The position numbers and the translations under genes are program-made. Source: Microcaldota archaeon (GTDB taxonomy: Archaea; Micrarchaeota; Micrarchaeia; Micrarchaeales; CABMGC01). Taken from it: a stretch of DNA of 53,248 bases. Below the pieces are notes generated by a model. That model did not search any database. It was not told where the DNA came from and saw only the letters and a program-made list of their open reading frames with translations. The DNA lies in assembly GCA_021797745.1 (NCBI GenBank), contig JAJZZD010000007.1, forward strand, positions 1-53,248, read 5' to 3'. Below are positions 7,111-15,916 of the stretch, piece by piece; within the stretch, counting starts at the first letter, position 1; each line of letters begins with the position of its first letter.

Positions 7111-7614
7111 ATGAAATATGCTGAAGATATGAGAAAGTTCATTAGATCTTCGTTATTCAACCTTAATTCACGAGTGGTACTCGATGCCGGTTGCGGAAAC
7201 GGGCTCGTAACCAGACTAATTAAAAAACAGCATCCTAAAATAAAACTAATTGGAATAGACAGCGATGCCAATGACATTAAAATTGCAAAGCGCAAAGAGA
7301 GATCCGAAAATAAGGGCATAAACTATTTTATTGGCAGTTTGGACAAACTTCCATTTCCTGATAGTTCGTTCGATTTGGTAGTGGCCACGTTGGTTTTCCA
7401 CCACATGGAGCCAGTCACGCGAAAATTAACACTTAAGGAATTTTATAGGGTGCTCAATTCACATGGCGAAATAATAATATTGGAAGGGAAGGGCCTCGTT
7501 AGGAATTTAGTAGACATGATGGAGAATTCAGGTTTCCGTGATATAGGAAAAAGAAAAGAAGGTAAGATACGGAATGTGTACTACGGGAAAAAAATCCAGT
7601 TCTTAATACCTTAA
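7111..7614 (+). CDS. Class I SAM-dependent methyltransferase (Methyltransf_11 type)
   Basis: This 167-aa protein carries SAM motif I VLDAGCGNG (23-31), the acidic residue of motif II in IGIDSD, motif III in GSLDKLPFPDSSFDLVVA and a post-motif HH in LVFHHME, the pattern of small-molecule methyltransferases such as the UbiE group. It is short: after strand 5 (GEIIILEGKG) only a brief C-terminal part remains. The substrate is unknown. A hairpin follows the stop. Confidence 0.88.
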   Translation: MKYAEDMRKFIRSSLFNLNSRVVLDAGCGNGLVTRLIKKQHPKIKLIGIDSDANDIKIAKRKERSENKGINYFIGSLDKLPFPDSSFDLVVATLVFHHMEPVTRKLTLKEFYRVLNSHGEIIILEGKGLVRNLVDMMENSGFRDIGKRKEGKIRNVYYGKKIQFLIP

Positions 7615-7619
7615 GAATT

Positions 7620-7638
7620 CCTCTGACTTCGTCAGGGG
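7620..7638 (+). terminator. Hairpin after the methyltransferase gene
   Basis: CCTCTGAC and GTCAGGGG pair over 8 bp (one G-U) around a TTC loop, beginning 6 nt after the methyltransferase stop codon. Only a short TT follows. It separates the plus-strand gene from the minus-strand tRNA-Phe. Confidence 0.45.
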
Positions 7639-7725
7639 TTGCCTAATCCTTCAGTGATATACACATATTTTGCAGCATCCTTATAACGGCAAAGTGCAAC
7701 AGGTTTTAACTGCTGCCTATATTTT

Positions 7726-7798
7726 GCCGCAGGCCGGATTTGAACCAGCGACATTCCGGTCTTCAGCCGGACGCTCTCCCGGGCTGAGCTACTGCGGC
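7726..7798 (-). tRNA. tRNA-Phe(GAA)
   Basis: The minus strand folds as acceptor GCCGCAG/CTGCGGC (perfect), D arm GCTC...GAGC-like, anticodon stem TCCGG/CCGGA with loop CTGAAGA (anticodon GAA) and T arm GCTGG-TTCAAAT-CCGGC. The discriminator is A at 7725. There is no intron and no encoded CCA. Confidence 0.96.
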
Positions 7799-7892
7799 AC
7801 TAGTTCATTTTGTTTCATTAAACATTTATTAATGTGCTTAATTCAAAATTAGTCTCTATTTATATTATTCCTGTTGAAATATTATCGTTAAC

Positions 7893-9455
7893 ATGCCATT
7901 TGACGAACGCTGGCTAAAGCTCGGCAACGCTGCAGATTTTCTTAGGCTTGACGGAATCGAATTCAGGGAATACCAATTCAACATAATCAAATCGATACTA
8001 AATCATGGGAGTACCCTGGTCGTTCTGCCTACTGGATTAGGAAAAACATTAATCGGCGTAGCGGTAATCGCAGACGCGCTTTCAACGGGCAAGAAGGCGC
8101 TGTTGCTAGCTCCTACAAAGCCACTGAGCGAGCAGCATTACGAATCTCTGAAGAAGCTGCTCAAATGCGATGAAAAAGACATAGTTTTGCTTACCGGTAC
8201 CATACACAAAAAAGAAAGAAAAGAGCTTGAGGCTGCGGCAAAAGTACTCGTGGCAACCCCGCAGACAATAGCTAATGACCTTAAGTCTGCAAACTTTTCC
8301 CTTGACGAATTCAGAGTTGCAGTTTTCGACGAATGCCACAGAGCAGTTGGAAAGTATGCATATACCTATATCGCAAACGAATTGGCTGTGAAAAATGCCC
8401 TGATTGTCGGCCTCACTGCGTCGCCGGGAAGCAGGCGAGACAAGATAAACGCATTGCTAGGAACGCTTAACATAAAACACATAGAGGCACGTGCTTCAAA
8501 TGACGTTGATGTAGAGAAATACGTGATGCCTAAATATGTTCACTTTATCGGTGTCGATATTGGAGAAAAGATAAGAAACATGGCGCAATTGATAAAGCCT
8601 ATCGGCGAGGAAAGCTTGAAAAGCCTAAGAGAGATGGGTCTTGCTAATTTTCGTAGTTTTGAATCTGTTCCTAAAGGCAGGCTTATAGAAATAGGCAATC
8701 ACATCAACAGGATAAGTGCAAAAGGCTACAAGTTTGGAGCCTTGTTTAGTTACATAAGGCTTCTCAATACCATGCATGCATATGACCTTCTTGTCAGCGA
8801 GGGAATCTATCCTTTTCGCGCATACCTGACTTCTTTGTCGAGCAGAGAAGAAAAAGGCAGGGCAGTAGAGAATTTCCTTAGCAATAAGAGCGTAGTGCTT
8901 GCCGTAAGCATGGCCGATGCTGCAATAAAGAATCACGAAGAGCATCCGAAAGTTAAGGCGCTTTGCGATGTGCTATTGCAATACAAAGGAAAGAGCGCGA
9001 TAGTGTTTGCGCAATACCGCTCAACGATAAAAATGCTTTCAGCATTTCTAAACGAAAACGGATACAAGGCGATGCCTTTCGTTGGCAAGAAAGAGGGTGT
9101 GACGCAGTATCAGCAGCAAAAGATACTTGATGATTTCAGGAATAGAAAATTTGACGTTCTAGTGGCCAGCTCGATAGGAGAAGAGGGATTGGACATACCG
9201 AGCGTTGACCTGGTTGTATTCTACGAGCCGATACCTAACGAGATAAGGAACATACAGAGAAGAGGCAGGACCGGCAGGTTCAGGTCTGGCGACATATATA
9301 TTATTTTTGCGAAAGGCACTAAAGACGAAATATATCTGTTTATATCAAGAACAAAAGAGGAAAAAATGATGTCTTTGCTTAAAAACATAAACAAAAAACT
9401 TGAGTCGGAAAATAAGACGGAGAAGATTTTGACAGGCAGTCAAAAAACTTTGTAG
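7893..9455 (+). CDS. Hef/FANCM-type superfamily 2 helicase without a nuclease domain
   Basis: This 520-aa helicase has motif I PTGLGKT (46-52), motif Ia APTKPLSEQH, motif II DECH (about 146), motif III TASPGS, motif V SSIGEEGLDIP and motif VI QRRGRTGR (about 457). The insert between the RecA domains and the motif sequences match the archaeal Hef family, which remodels stalled forks and branched DNA. Euryarchaeal Hef carries a C-terminal XPF nuclease and HhH domains; here the protein ends after the helicase. A TATA box (TATTTATATTATT, 7857-7869) 24 nt before the ATG suggests a leaderless mRNA. The ASCH and acylphosphatase genes follow closely. Confidence 0.9.
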   Translation: MPFDERWLKLGNAADFLRLDGIEFREYQFNIIKSILNHGSTLVVLPTGLGKTLIGVAVIADALSTGKKALLLAPTKPLSEQHYESLKKLLKCDEKDIVLLTGTIHKKERKELEAAAKVLVATPQTIANDLKSANFSLDEFRVAVFDECHRAVGKYAYTYIANELAVKNALIVGLTASPGSRRDKINALLGTLNIKHIEARASNDVDVEKYVMPKYVHFIGVDIGEKIRNMAQLIKPIGEESLKSLREMGLANFRSFESVPKGRLIEIGNHINRISAKGYKFGALFSYIRLLNTMHAYDLLVSEGIYPFRAYLTSLSSREEKGRAVENFLSNKSVVLAVSMADAAIKNHEEHPKVKALCDVLLQYKGKSAIVFAQYRSTIKMLSAFLNENGYKAMPFVGKKEGVTQYQQQKILDDFRNRKFDVLVASSIGEEGLDIPSVDLVVFYEPIPNEIRNIQRRGRTGRFRSGDIYIIFAKGTKDEIYLFISRTKEEKMMSLLKNINKKLESENKTEKILTGSQKTL

Positions 9456-9467
9456 AAACACGATACT

Positions 9468-9815
9468 ATGAAAGCAATATCACTCAAAGAACCGTGGGCA
9501 AGCCTGGTTATGAACGGAAAGAAAACCATAGAAACAAGAGTGTGGCAAACGAAGTATAGAGGCAAGCTCTTAATCTGCGCATCAGCTATCCCTAAATCTG
9601 AAGTCAGCGGTAATGCGATAGCCGTAGCCAATTTGGTCGATTGCAGACCCATGACAAAAGCGGATGAGCGCCAAGCGTGCTGCGCTGTTTATGACGGGGC
9701 ATATTCGTGGGTTCTCAACAAAGTAAAACCCATAACACCTTTCAAAGTCAAAGGCAGGCTGAGATTGTTCAATGTGACTGTGCCAGGCAAAATCAGATCA
9801 AAAATGCAACGGTAA
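9468..9815 (+). CDS. ASCH domain protein
   Basis: This 115-aa protein begins MKAISLKEPWASLVMNGKKT followed by IETR, the ASCH G-x-K-x-x-E motif, and has the beta-barrel strand GKLLICAS typical of the PUA-like ASCH fold. Family members bind RNA or act as N4-acetylcytidine amidohydrolases or regulators. It begins 12 nt after the helicase stop and ends 6 nt before the acylphosphatase, so it is co-transcribed with them. Function inferred only at fold level. Confidence 0.82.
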   Translation: MKAISLKEPWASLVMNGKKTIETRVWQTKYRGKLLICASAIPKSEVSGNAIAVANLVDCRPMTKADERQACCAVYDGAYSWVLNKVKPITPFKVKGRLRLFNVTVPGKIRSKMQR

Positions 9816-9821
9816 GATAAA

Positions 9822-10109
9822 ATGAATGTTTTATTCACAGTTCATGGCATAGTCCAGGGCGTTGGCTACAGGTGGCACGTTAAGTCGATTGCAAAACAGT
9901 GCAATATAGCAGGCTACGTTAAGAACATGCCAGACGGCAGTGTGGAAATATTTGCAATAGGGGCTGAAAAAGACATAAAAAATTTCGAAGACAAAATAAA
10001 CGTTTACTTGGAATATGGAATAAAAGTCATGCATATAGAAAGGATGGAAAATGCAGTAAAGGGCTCTGAATCAAAAATACCTCGGGGCACTTTTGAAATA
10101 ATTCGTTAA
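9822..10109 (+). CDS. acyP: Acylphosphatase
   Basis: This 95-aa protein has the signature GIVQGVGYR with catalytic Arg17 in the phosphate loop, and GYVKNMPDGSVE with catalytic Asn35. The enzyme hydrolyses acyl phosphates such as carbamoyl phosphate and 1,3-bisphosphoglycerate. Its length and both signature blocks are normal. It is the third gene of the helicase-ASCH-acyP run. Confidence 0.95.
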   Translation: MNVLFTVHGIVQGVGYRWHVKSIAKQCNIAGYVKNMPDGSVEIFAIGAEKDIKNFEDKINVYLEYGIKVMHIERMENAVKGSESKIPRGTFEIIR

Positions 10110-10149
10110 TAAATATTGTGCTTAATTATACGATTATTCGAGTGATGAT

Positions 10150-10428
10150 ATGACAGACAAGATACACTGCGCGCATATACTGGTTAAGACAGAGGTACAG
10201 GCAAAAGAGATACTTGACAGGATAAACAAGGGCGAAAAGTTCTCCGCGCTCGCAATTGAATACTCAATTGACCCGGGTTCGGCAAAGAGAGGAGGCGACC
10301 TCGGAACGTTTGGACGGGGCATGATGGTAAAGGAGTTCGAGAGAGCGGCATTTGATTTGCAGGAAGGACAGGTTTCAGGAATAGTTAAAACGCAGTTCGG
10401 GTATCACATAATAAAGCGACTCGAATAG
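10150..10428 (+). CDS. Parvulin-type peptidyl-prolyl isomerase
   Basis: This 92-aa stand-alone parvulin domain has CAHILVK, the FSALAIEYSIDPGSAKRGGD block, GTFGRGMMVKEFERAAF and the C-terminal FGYHIIKRLE, all the canonical rotamase elements. With no signal peptide it is probably cytoplasmic. The ATG at 10150 is preceded by a GAGTGAT ribosome site. It lies 40 nt after acyP. Confidence 0.95.
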   Translation: MTDKIHCAHILVKTEVQAKEILDRINKGEKFSALAIEYSIDPGSAKRGGDLGTFGRGMMVKEFERAAFDLQEGQVSGIVKTQFGYHIIKRLE

Positions 10429-10439
10429 CCGCCCTTCAG

Positions 10440-10463
10440 TTTAGATGCAAATTTAGATGCAAA
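10440..10463. repeat. Two tandem copies of a 12-bp repeat
   Basis: TTTAGATGCAAA occurs twice without spacing directly after the parvulin stop. It is followed by a CTGCAA/TTGCAG hairpin (10466-10485) and a T-rich stretch near 10548. Possibly part of a 3' end or a binding site. Confidence 0.6.
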
Positions 10464-10465
10464 GC

Positions 10466-10485
10466 CTGCAATTGCCAATTTGCAG
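10466..10485 (+). terminator. Weak hairpin downstream of the parvulin gene
   Basis: CTGCAA and TTGCAG pair over 6 bp with an 8-nt loop. The T-rich tract some 65 nt further on (TTTTTTT near 10550) is the more likely archaeal termination signal before the TFS promoter. Confidence 0.3.
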
Positions 10486-10576
10486 ACAATTAATCAAATG
10501 TATTCTAAACGTTATCAATCACATTAGCAATTAAACCTATTTATGCCTATCTTTTTTTATCCGGCGTCACGAAAGC

Positions 10577-10588
10577 AAAGCTTTTATT
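10577..10588 (+). promoter_or_regulatory. TATA box of the TFS gene
   Basis: GCTTTTATTCAA is centred about 27 nt before the ATG at 10610. With no Shine-Dalgarno present, this predicts a leaderless transcript. Confidence 0.5.
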
Positions 10589-10609
10589 CAAAATACGCAC
10601 ACATTAACT

Positions 10610-10876
10610 ATGGATATTTCAAGCAGCACTTCAAATTATTGCCCAAAATGCAAAATAGTGCTTACTGCCGAAGAGATAGGTAATGATGTATTCCTCGTGT
10701 GCGGAAACTGTGGCTACAAAAAGGAGGCTAGTTACGTAGAACACAAATGCACTAAATGTGGTTGCGATAGGGCGTTTGTGCATTATCACGGAGCGACAAG
10801 AGGCGACGAGGATGACCTTATTTTTTATACATGCGTAAGATGCGGTTCTGTGGAAAGAGAAGGATATGCAGTTTGA
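10610..10876 (+). CDS. tfs: Transcription cleavage/elongation factor TFS
   Basis: This 88-aa protein has two zinc ribbons. The first, CPKCKIVL...CGNCGYKK, resembles RpoM/Rpb9; the second, CTKCGCDRAFVHYHG...CVRCG, is the TFIIS-type ribbon with an acidic hairpin TRGDEDD that reaches the polymerase active site to stimulate RNA cleavage. The usual D-E pair is present (D-E-D-D). It is about 15-20 aa shorter than typical TFS, mainly in the linker. Leaderless start likely. Confidence 0.88.
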   Translation: MDISSSTSNYCPKCKIVLTAEEIGNDVFLVCGNCGYKKEASYVEHKCTKCGCDRAFVHYHGATRGDEDDLIFYTCVRCGSVEREGYAV

Positions 10877-10912
10877 CAAATTGCGCAAATTATTGTAATC
10901 ATCTGTTTATTT

Positions 10913-12538
10913 CTAAGGCATCTCTGCCGTAAATATCGGCATGATGCTTGCCGGAACCTCATCTATTTTCTTGAATAAAGATTGCAGCTCTTTAGGTACA
11001 TATGCATATTTTTCATAAAATGCCTTTGCCTTTTCGTAATCTCCAAAAGCCTCGATGCTGTTCAGCTCTTTTACCAAATCAAGCATCGCATAATTCATCA
11101 CATCGAACTTAATCGATAATCGTGCAGTATCTGCGTCAAAGTTTATGGCTCCTTTTTCCCTGACGTAATTATACTGCATGGCGCAACCTGCGCCATGCGC
11201 CTCGCTCACTCCGTTTCGCGTGGCTCTCAGCAGGCCGCCTACAAAATAAGTAGCGTAAAGTTTTTCTAAAAAGCCTTTTTCCATAATTCCTTTTTCATAT
11301 AGATACCTGCCGTAAAATACTCCAGTTGCATCTGCTCTGGCTTCTTCAAATGTGTTGATTAAGTCTTTCAGCAATTCGGCAGTCTGGTGCGGCTCGTTGC
11401 CAATCCAGACTTCTACCGGTTTTGAACCGTGGGCAAGTTCATGGAACAGCACAAATTTGAACAAGGTATTACCATCTACTAGGGAAAGCTGCTTCTCGTC
11501 AAGCAGCTTTTCCGCTATAGGAATAACCAATTTATCCGCCAAAAACGACATGATATTTTTATGAAGAACCTTTTTGCTCCCGTATCTTTTCCTTATCTCT
11601 TCGTCATTAGGTAAATTAAAGGCAGATATAGTGTATCCTGCATTTGCGCTTCCTCCGGAATACACTTCATCTACTACTGTTATCGGAGAATTAAGTGCAT
11701 TTTCTCTGCTGAATCTGCATTCCTTGTCTATTGGTATCGATTCTGACATTTCCTTAAGGTATCTGGCGTAGATTTCTAATTTTCTGCTTTCTTCATCATT
11801 ACGTATGCCCACGATTGACTCAAAAGATGCCTTTAAGCCCAAAAGCCTGTCGTCATATGTTTCAAAAGGCCCGATTGTCGGAGAAATCTTCCCATCGAGT
11901 TTCATCCAAGCCGTTATGGAATCAGTATACTCATTTGTAATAACTGCCTTTGCGGTTTCTGTCAGATAAGATTTAAGCGGCATGTCATCTGTCGCTTTTG
12001 CAGCTTCGATTAAAAGTTCAGATACTTTGGAAAGCTGCGCTTTATATGCCTCTGAATATTTTTTGGCTATTAATCTTCCTGCCTCTCTTACTATGACTGT
12101 GTAGTAGCTTTTTGCCTCATTCTTGTCCATTATGCCTGAGTTTATTGCATCAGCAAACTCTTTTTCAGTCATGTCCTGCGGATAAAAACAAGCTCCTTTG
12201 GGCATTTCTTCATCTCCTATAAACGGCTTATTATCTGCGCGCCTGTCCCATTGGCACATGTTCCACCTAAGATACTTCAGCCTTTTCGCATCAACATCTG
12301 TTTCTGAGCGAGAAAGCGATTCCAAAATGCCGGCAGTTTCAGGAGAAATCTGTTTCATGTATATCTCGTTGATCACGTTGCTTGCTTCAATCAAGAATCG
12401 CATGACTCTTTTTTCAGAATCTGTTAATCCTGCAGGTATGCCGATATTTATTTCTGCCAGTTTTTTTAGGCCGTCATCAATCATGTCGTCGTGGAAAACT
12501 AGCTTGTTAATTAAATTACCTTTTTCAAAAAATTGCAT
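10913..12538 (-). CDS. M49 (dipeptidyl-peptidase III)-like zinc peptidase, HEXXH form
   Basis: This 541-aa protein has HELAHG near residue 366 and EEARAD about 30 residues later, corresponding to the zinc motifs of family M49. Classical DPP III has a six-residue HEXXXH (HELLGH); a five-residue HEXXH is known in some bacterial homologues, and this protein has that form. It probably removes dipeptides from oligopeptides or is a divergent hydrolase. There is no signal peptide. Its start overlaps the end of leuS by 14 nt, so the two genes are co-transcribed. Confidence 0.78.
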   Translation of the reverse strand: MQFFEKGNLINKLVFHDDMIDDGLKKLAEINIGIPAGLTDSEKRVMRFLIEASNVINEIYMKQISPETAGILESLSRSETDVDAKRLKYLRWNMCQWDRRADNKPFIGDEEMPKGACFYPQDMTEKEFADAINSGIMDKNEAKSYYTVIVREAGRLIAKKYSEAYKAQLSKVSELLIEAAKATDDMPLKSYLTETAKAVITNEYTDSITAWMKLDGKISPTIGPFETYDDRLLGLKASFESIVGIRNDEESRKLEIYARYLKEMSESIPIDKECRFSRENALNSPITVVDEVYSGGSANAGYTISAFNLPNDEEIRKRYGSKKVLHKNIMSFLADKLVIPIAEKLLDEKQLSLVDGNTLFKFVLFHELAHGSKPVEVWIGNEPHQTAELLKDLINTFEEARADATGVFYGRYLYEKGIMEKGFLEKLYATYFVGGLLRATRNGVSEAHGAGCAMQYNYVREKGAINFDADTARLSIKFDVMNYAMLDLVKELNSIEAFGDYEKAKAFYEKYAYVPKELQSLFKKIDEVPASIMPIFTAEMP

Positions 12539-15371
12539 CCAAACTGGGCTTCATCGGCATCGACCTCTTTGCGCGCTCCGATTTTGAGGTAGATTCACTT
12601 TCAATTACTATTTTGCAGCCTATTGATTTCTGCAAATATTCTTTTGCTTCATCAAGTATTGTGATTTCGTCTTCCTGCGTCAGGTTCACTTCCTTTACTT
12701 CATTAAGCTTCTTCGACAGCCTTCTCACATAATCTGCTGCTGCCTGTTTATCCAATTCGTTGCTTTCCTTTATTTTTTCATATACCTTGCCAGCATTTTT
12801 CTCAGTAGCAAGCATGTTGTTTATGTCCCTCTTCCAGTTTTCCGCGATTATTATCTTTATTTCCTTAACTTTCTTACCGCTTTTCCTTTCCATTAACGCG
12901 ATTGCCTGCTTTGCATCCCCTATTATCGCATCCAGCATGTCTTCCTGTTTTTCTACCTTTTCGTTTATCATTTGCTCGTTTGCCTCTGGCCATTTCTCCT
13001 TCGCTGCAAATGTCGTGTTTCCCAAAGCATGCCAGAATTCCTCGGCGCAGTGCGGCGCAATAGGCTGAAGCATAAGAGATACTGCTGAAAGATAGTCTTT
13101 TACGACAATGCCGTTTTTACCTCCTCTGGCTAGGTAATGCTTAAGCTCCAGGATTGAATTGTAGAATATTTGCATGTACGCATCGCGGGTCTCCATTATG
13201 TCCATGAAAGGCGTCGCATCCCTTATTTTCTTGTTGAGCTTAGAGTAAAGCCAATAATCTATCTGTTTTAGTTCATTAGCATCAAGTGTATCAACATTCA
13301 ATATTGCATCTTGTATGTAACTCAGCCTTTCCTGTATCCCATTTATTGCAGCTACGCTGAAATTCGCATCGCTGTAAAGCTCGGAGCTTGCTGCCATGTT
13401 CATTCTTATCGGGTCAACGCCGTATTTCGATATCGCCTCTTCAATAGGCACAACATTTCCAAGGCTTTTGCTCATCTTTTCCCCTTCCATAAGCAGCATG
13501 CCGTTTATTCCCAGCCCCTTAGCCCAGTATTTTTTGTCAAAAATCGCGCAGTGGTTGAAAAGATACATAGGTATGTGACTGAATATATGCTCGGGCGCGG
13601 TGCAGTTCGTAGTTGTAGTGTACCAATATTCGAATGACTCTTTGCATTTTTTTATCGTTTCATAGCTTATTCCAGTGACTTTGGAAACATCATCAATATT
13701 CCCCTTTGCCAGGAACACGTAGTCGAAGAATTCAGGTTTAAGCCTATCGGGCTCAGTATCTCTTATCAGATTGACAATGGTATAAAATGCAGGATAAATT
13801 GTAGAATCTGAAAGCGACTCTATCATGTAATTCTTATCATATGGAAACCTGGTTCCGAGTCCCTGCGACCTCGCAACTGCGCGCAGGTTGAGCCAGTCTA
13901 CCGCGTCCTGTACTGCCTTGGCGCTTTTTCCTGGCAGTACAAGCATTTCCGACAGTTCTTCACGTGCTGCCTTTTTCCAGTTTTCATCTCCATAATTAAT
14001 GAACCACTGATTGTCGACTAAGTTTATCACGACTTCTGTGCCGCACCGGCAGAACAGTGGCGCATTCTGCAGAACATAAATCTTTATCGCATTTCCCTGT
14101 TCTTCTAGCAACTTGCCGATCTTTTCCCTTGCCTCAGGCTCGCTCATGCCTTCATATCCCTTTGCGGTCATCTTGCCATAATGAGATTCTTCCTTATACG
14201 CCAATTTCGTAGCGAGTTCAAGGTCGTCTTCTGCAGAATTGAAATCCTTGTTTAGAATTTCCAAATATGCAAGCGCGGGTATGTCGATATGTACAGGTTT
14301 TGACTGTGCAGAATTCGCGTTTCCAAGTTTTGACCCTATTTCAACATCTATTATTTTGATCGGTTCGGGTACTTTGATGCCGTTTTGTTTCAGCCTTTCA
14401 AGTGCGGCATAGTCGAAAGGCGCATGCGCCGGCACGCTCATGACTATTCCCGTGCCTATGTTTTCCTTCACGAAAAAGCCAGGCAGCACTGGCACTTTCC
14501 TGCCATCGATGGGGCTTATGCAAACTTTATTCAGCATGTCCTTGTAATCAACATCTTTTACTACCTCAATTTTCATTTGGTGCTTGAGTATTTCTGCGGC
14601 TGCCCTTGAAATGTAATAACCTTCTTTGCTGCCGTTAATTTTGCAGAGGGCGTACGTGGCATTTTCTTTTATGAAAATATTTGTTAGCCCTGGAAGGGTC
14701 TCCGGCCGGTATGTTGCACATAGCACATATGCGTCTTCTCCGTCAACTTTGAATTTTATCGCAATCTGGTCTTCTATTTCCGGAGCAATGCCGTGAAGTA
14801 TGTCATCCATGCCAACTGCGTTGTTTTCGTTGAAACACCACCCAACTGGATGCTTTCCTTGTATAAGATACCCATTCTCCTTGAGCTTGCCGAACTGCCA
14901 TTCTATGAATTTGCTGAATATTGGCTCTATTGTGACGAATCTCCTTCTAAAATCCAAGCTTAGCCCGAATTTTTTGTATGATTCCTCGAACTTTCCTACA
15001 AAATAATTCGCGAGGTACAAAGGGTCTTCGAACTTCTGGAATTCCTGCTCCGGTATGTGGTATTTATTGGTGAATTCCTCGACAGTTTCCCTGTCCCTGC
15101 TCTTGAGCTTCTTCACAACGCCAAGTATGGGCGTCCCAGTCGCATGAAAGCCCATGGGAAACAAGACATTGAATCCCCGCATGCGCTTGTATCGTGCAAG
15201 TATTTCTGGCGTAACATATGATTTGAAATGGCCCACATGCAACAATCCATTCGTATACGGAAAAGCGCCGAAAACCATGAACGATTTGCTGTCGCTTACC
15301 TCTGATTCAAATATTTTGGCGTCTGTCCATGCCTTCTGCCATTTGGCTTCTATCTCGTTAAAATTTATCAA
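12525..15371 (-). CDS. leuS: Leucyl-tRNA synthetase (archaeal type)
   Basis: This 948-aa class Ia synthetase has the HIGH motif as HVGH (45-48) after FGAFPYTNGLL, a CP1 editing domain with TCRPE-like TYRPETL and the editing Asp region in SVPAHAPFDYAA, KMSKS as EKMSKSLGN near residue 634, and the archaeal C-terminal domain. Zinc-type Cys pairs are partly present. No ATG fits; the start appears to be TTG at 15371, giving the normal N terminus MINFNEIEAKWQKAW. It charges tRNA-Leu. Confidence 0.96.
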   Translation of the reverse strand: MINFNEIEAKWQKAWTDAKIFESEVSDSKSFMVFGAFPYTNGLLHVGHFKSYVTPEILARYKRMRGFNVLFPMGFHATGTPILGVVKKLKSRDRETVEEFTNKYHIPEQEFQKFEDPLYLANYFVGKFEESYKKFGLSLDFRRRFVTIEPIFSKFIEWQFGKLKENGYLIQGKHPVGWCFNENNAVGMDDILHGIAPEIEDQIAIKFKVDGEDAYVLCATYRPETLPGLTNIFIKENATYALCKINGSKEGYYISRAAAEILKHQMKIEVVKDVDYKDMLNKVCISPIDGRKVPVLPGFFVKENIGTGIVMSVPAHAPFDYAALERLKQNGIKVPEPIKIIDVEIGSKLGNANSAQSKPVHIDIPALAYLEILNKDFNSAEDDLELATKLAYKEESHYGKMTAKGYEGMSEPEAREKIGKLLEEQGNAIKIYVLQNAPLFCRCGTEVVINLVDNQWFINYGDENWKKAAREELSEMLVLPGKSAKAVQDAVDWLNLRAVARSQGLGTRFPYDKNYMIESLSDSTIYPAFYTIVNLIRDTEPDRLKPEFFDYVFLAKGNIDDVSKVTGISYETIKKCKESFEYWYTTTTNCTAPEHIFSHIPMYLFNHCAIFDKKYWAKGLGINGMLLMEGEKMSKSLGNVVPIEEAISKYGVDPIRMNMAASSELYSDANFSVAAINGIQERLSYIQDAILNVDTLDANELKQIDYWLYSKLNKKIRDATPFMDIMETRDAYMQIFYNSILELKHYLARGGKNGIVVKDYLSAVSLMLQPIAPHCAEEFWHALGNTTFAAKEKWPEANEQMINEKVEKQEDMLDAIIGDAKQAIALMERKSGKKVKEIKIIIAENWKRDINNMLATEKNAGKVYEKIKESNELDKQAAADYVRRLSKKLNEVKEVNLTQEDEITILDEAKEYLQKSIGCKIVIESESTSKSERAKRSMPMKPSLDAIF

Positions 15372-15491
15372 GTTAACACCGTGTGTTGATTAAACTACCT
15401 CATTTATGCTGTTAAAATGTTAATAAAGTTTCGTAATGCGCTCAACAGTATTTTTCTGTATTCTGGCAGTTAGAATGTGGCATTGGTGTAA

Positions 15492-15516
15492 GGTTTAAAT
15501 AGTTTAAAGTTAAACC
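15492..15516 (+). promoter_or_regulatory. Inverted-repeat operator over the TATA box of the PadR operon
   Basis: GGTTTAA at 15492-15498 and TTAAACC at 15510-15516 form a perfect 7-bp inverted repeat with an 11-nt spacer. The left arm covers the TATA-like TTTAAATA, 23-30 nt upstream of the ATG at 15523. Binding of the PadR-type product would block TBP/TFB, which implies autorepression. Confidence 0.65.
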
Positions 15517-15522
15517 ATTGCT

Positions 15523-15888
15523 ATGAAAAGGCAGGGATCCGGCGTTGAAAGACAGTTTGACTCCACAATGAGAAAAGGCATGCTGAAAATCGTGATTCTG
15601 AAAAAGATTAACGAGAAGGAATGCTATCCATATGCGCTGCTGAAAACGCTTCAGAAAGGCCATCTCGGAGCCGTGCACGGGATGGGCAAGAACGACATAT
15701 ACAATGCAATATCCTCGCTTGAGAAAGATGGCTTGATACAGCATGTCACGCGCCTAAGCGGTCCGCACGCGCAGAATGTGTACTCTCTTACTAAACGGGG
15801 AAAAGAAGTTTTGCGCACAGCTAACATAACACTTACTGACTTCCTGTCCGACATGCGTAAGTTGATAAAGACTGAATTTGGCCAATAG
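15523..15888 (+). CDS. PadR-family winged-helix transcriptional regulator
   Basis: This 121-aa protein has a winged-helix DNA-binding domain: helix pair MLKIVILKKI...YPYALLKTL, recognition helix NDIYNAISSLEKDGLI and the wing with VYSLTKRGKEVL, followed by one C-terminal helix as in short PadR proteins. PadR regulators commonly repress neighbouring exporters. It is followed 28 nt later by an ABC exporter, and an inverted repeat covers its own promoter, so it probably represses this operon until a ligand, perhaps an exported compound, binds. Confidence 0.85.
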   Translation: MKRQGSGVERQFDSTMRKGMLKIVILKKINEKECYPYALLKTLQKGHLGAVHGMGKNDIYNAISSLEKDGLIQHVTRLSGPHAQNVYSLTKRGKEVLRTANITLTDFLSDMRKLIKTEFGQ

Positions 15889-15916
15889 ATAAGCCGAATT
15901 GATTAATTGTGATAAA

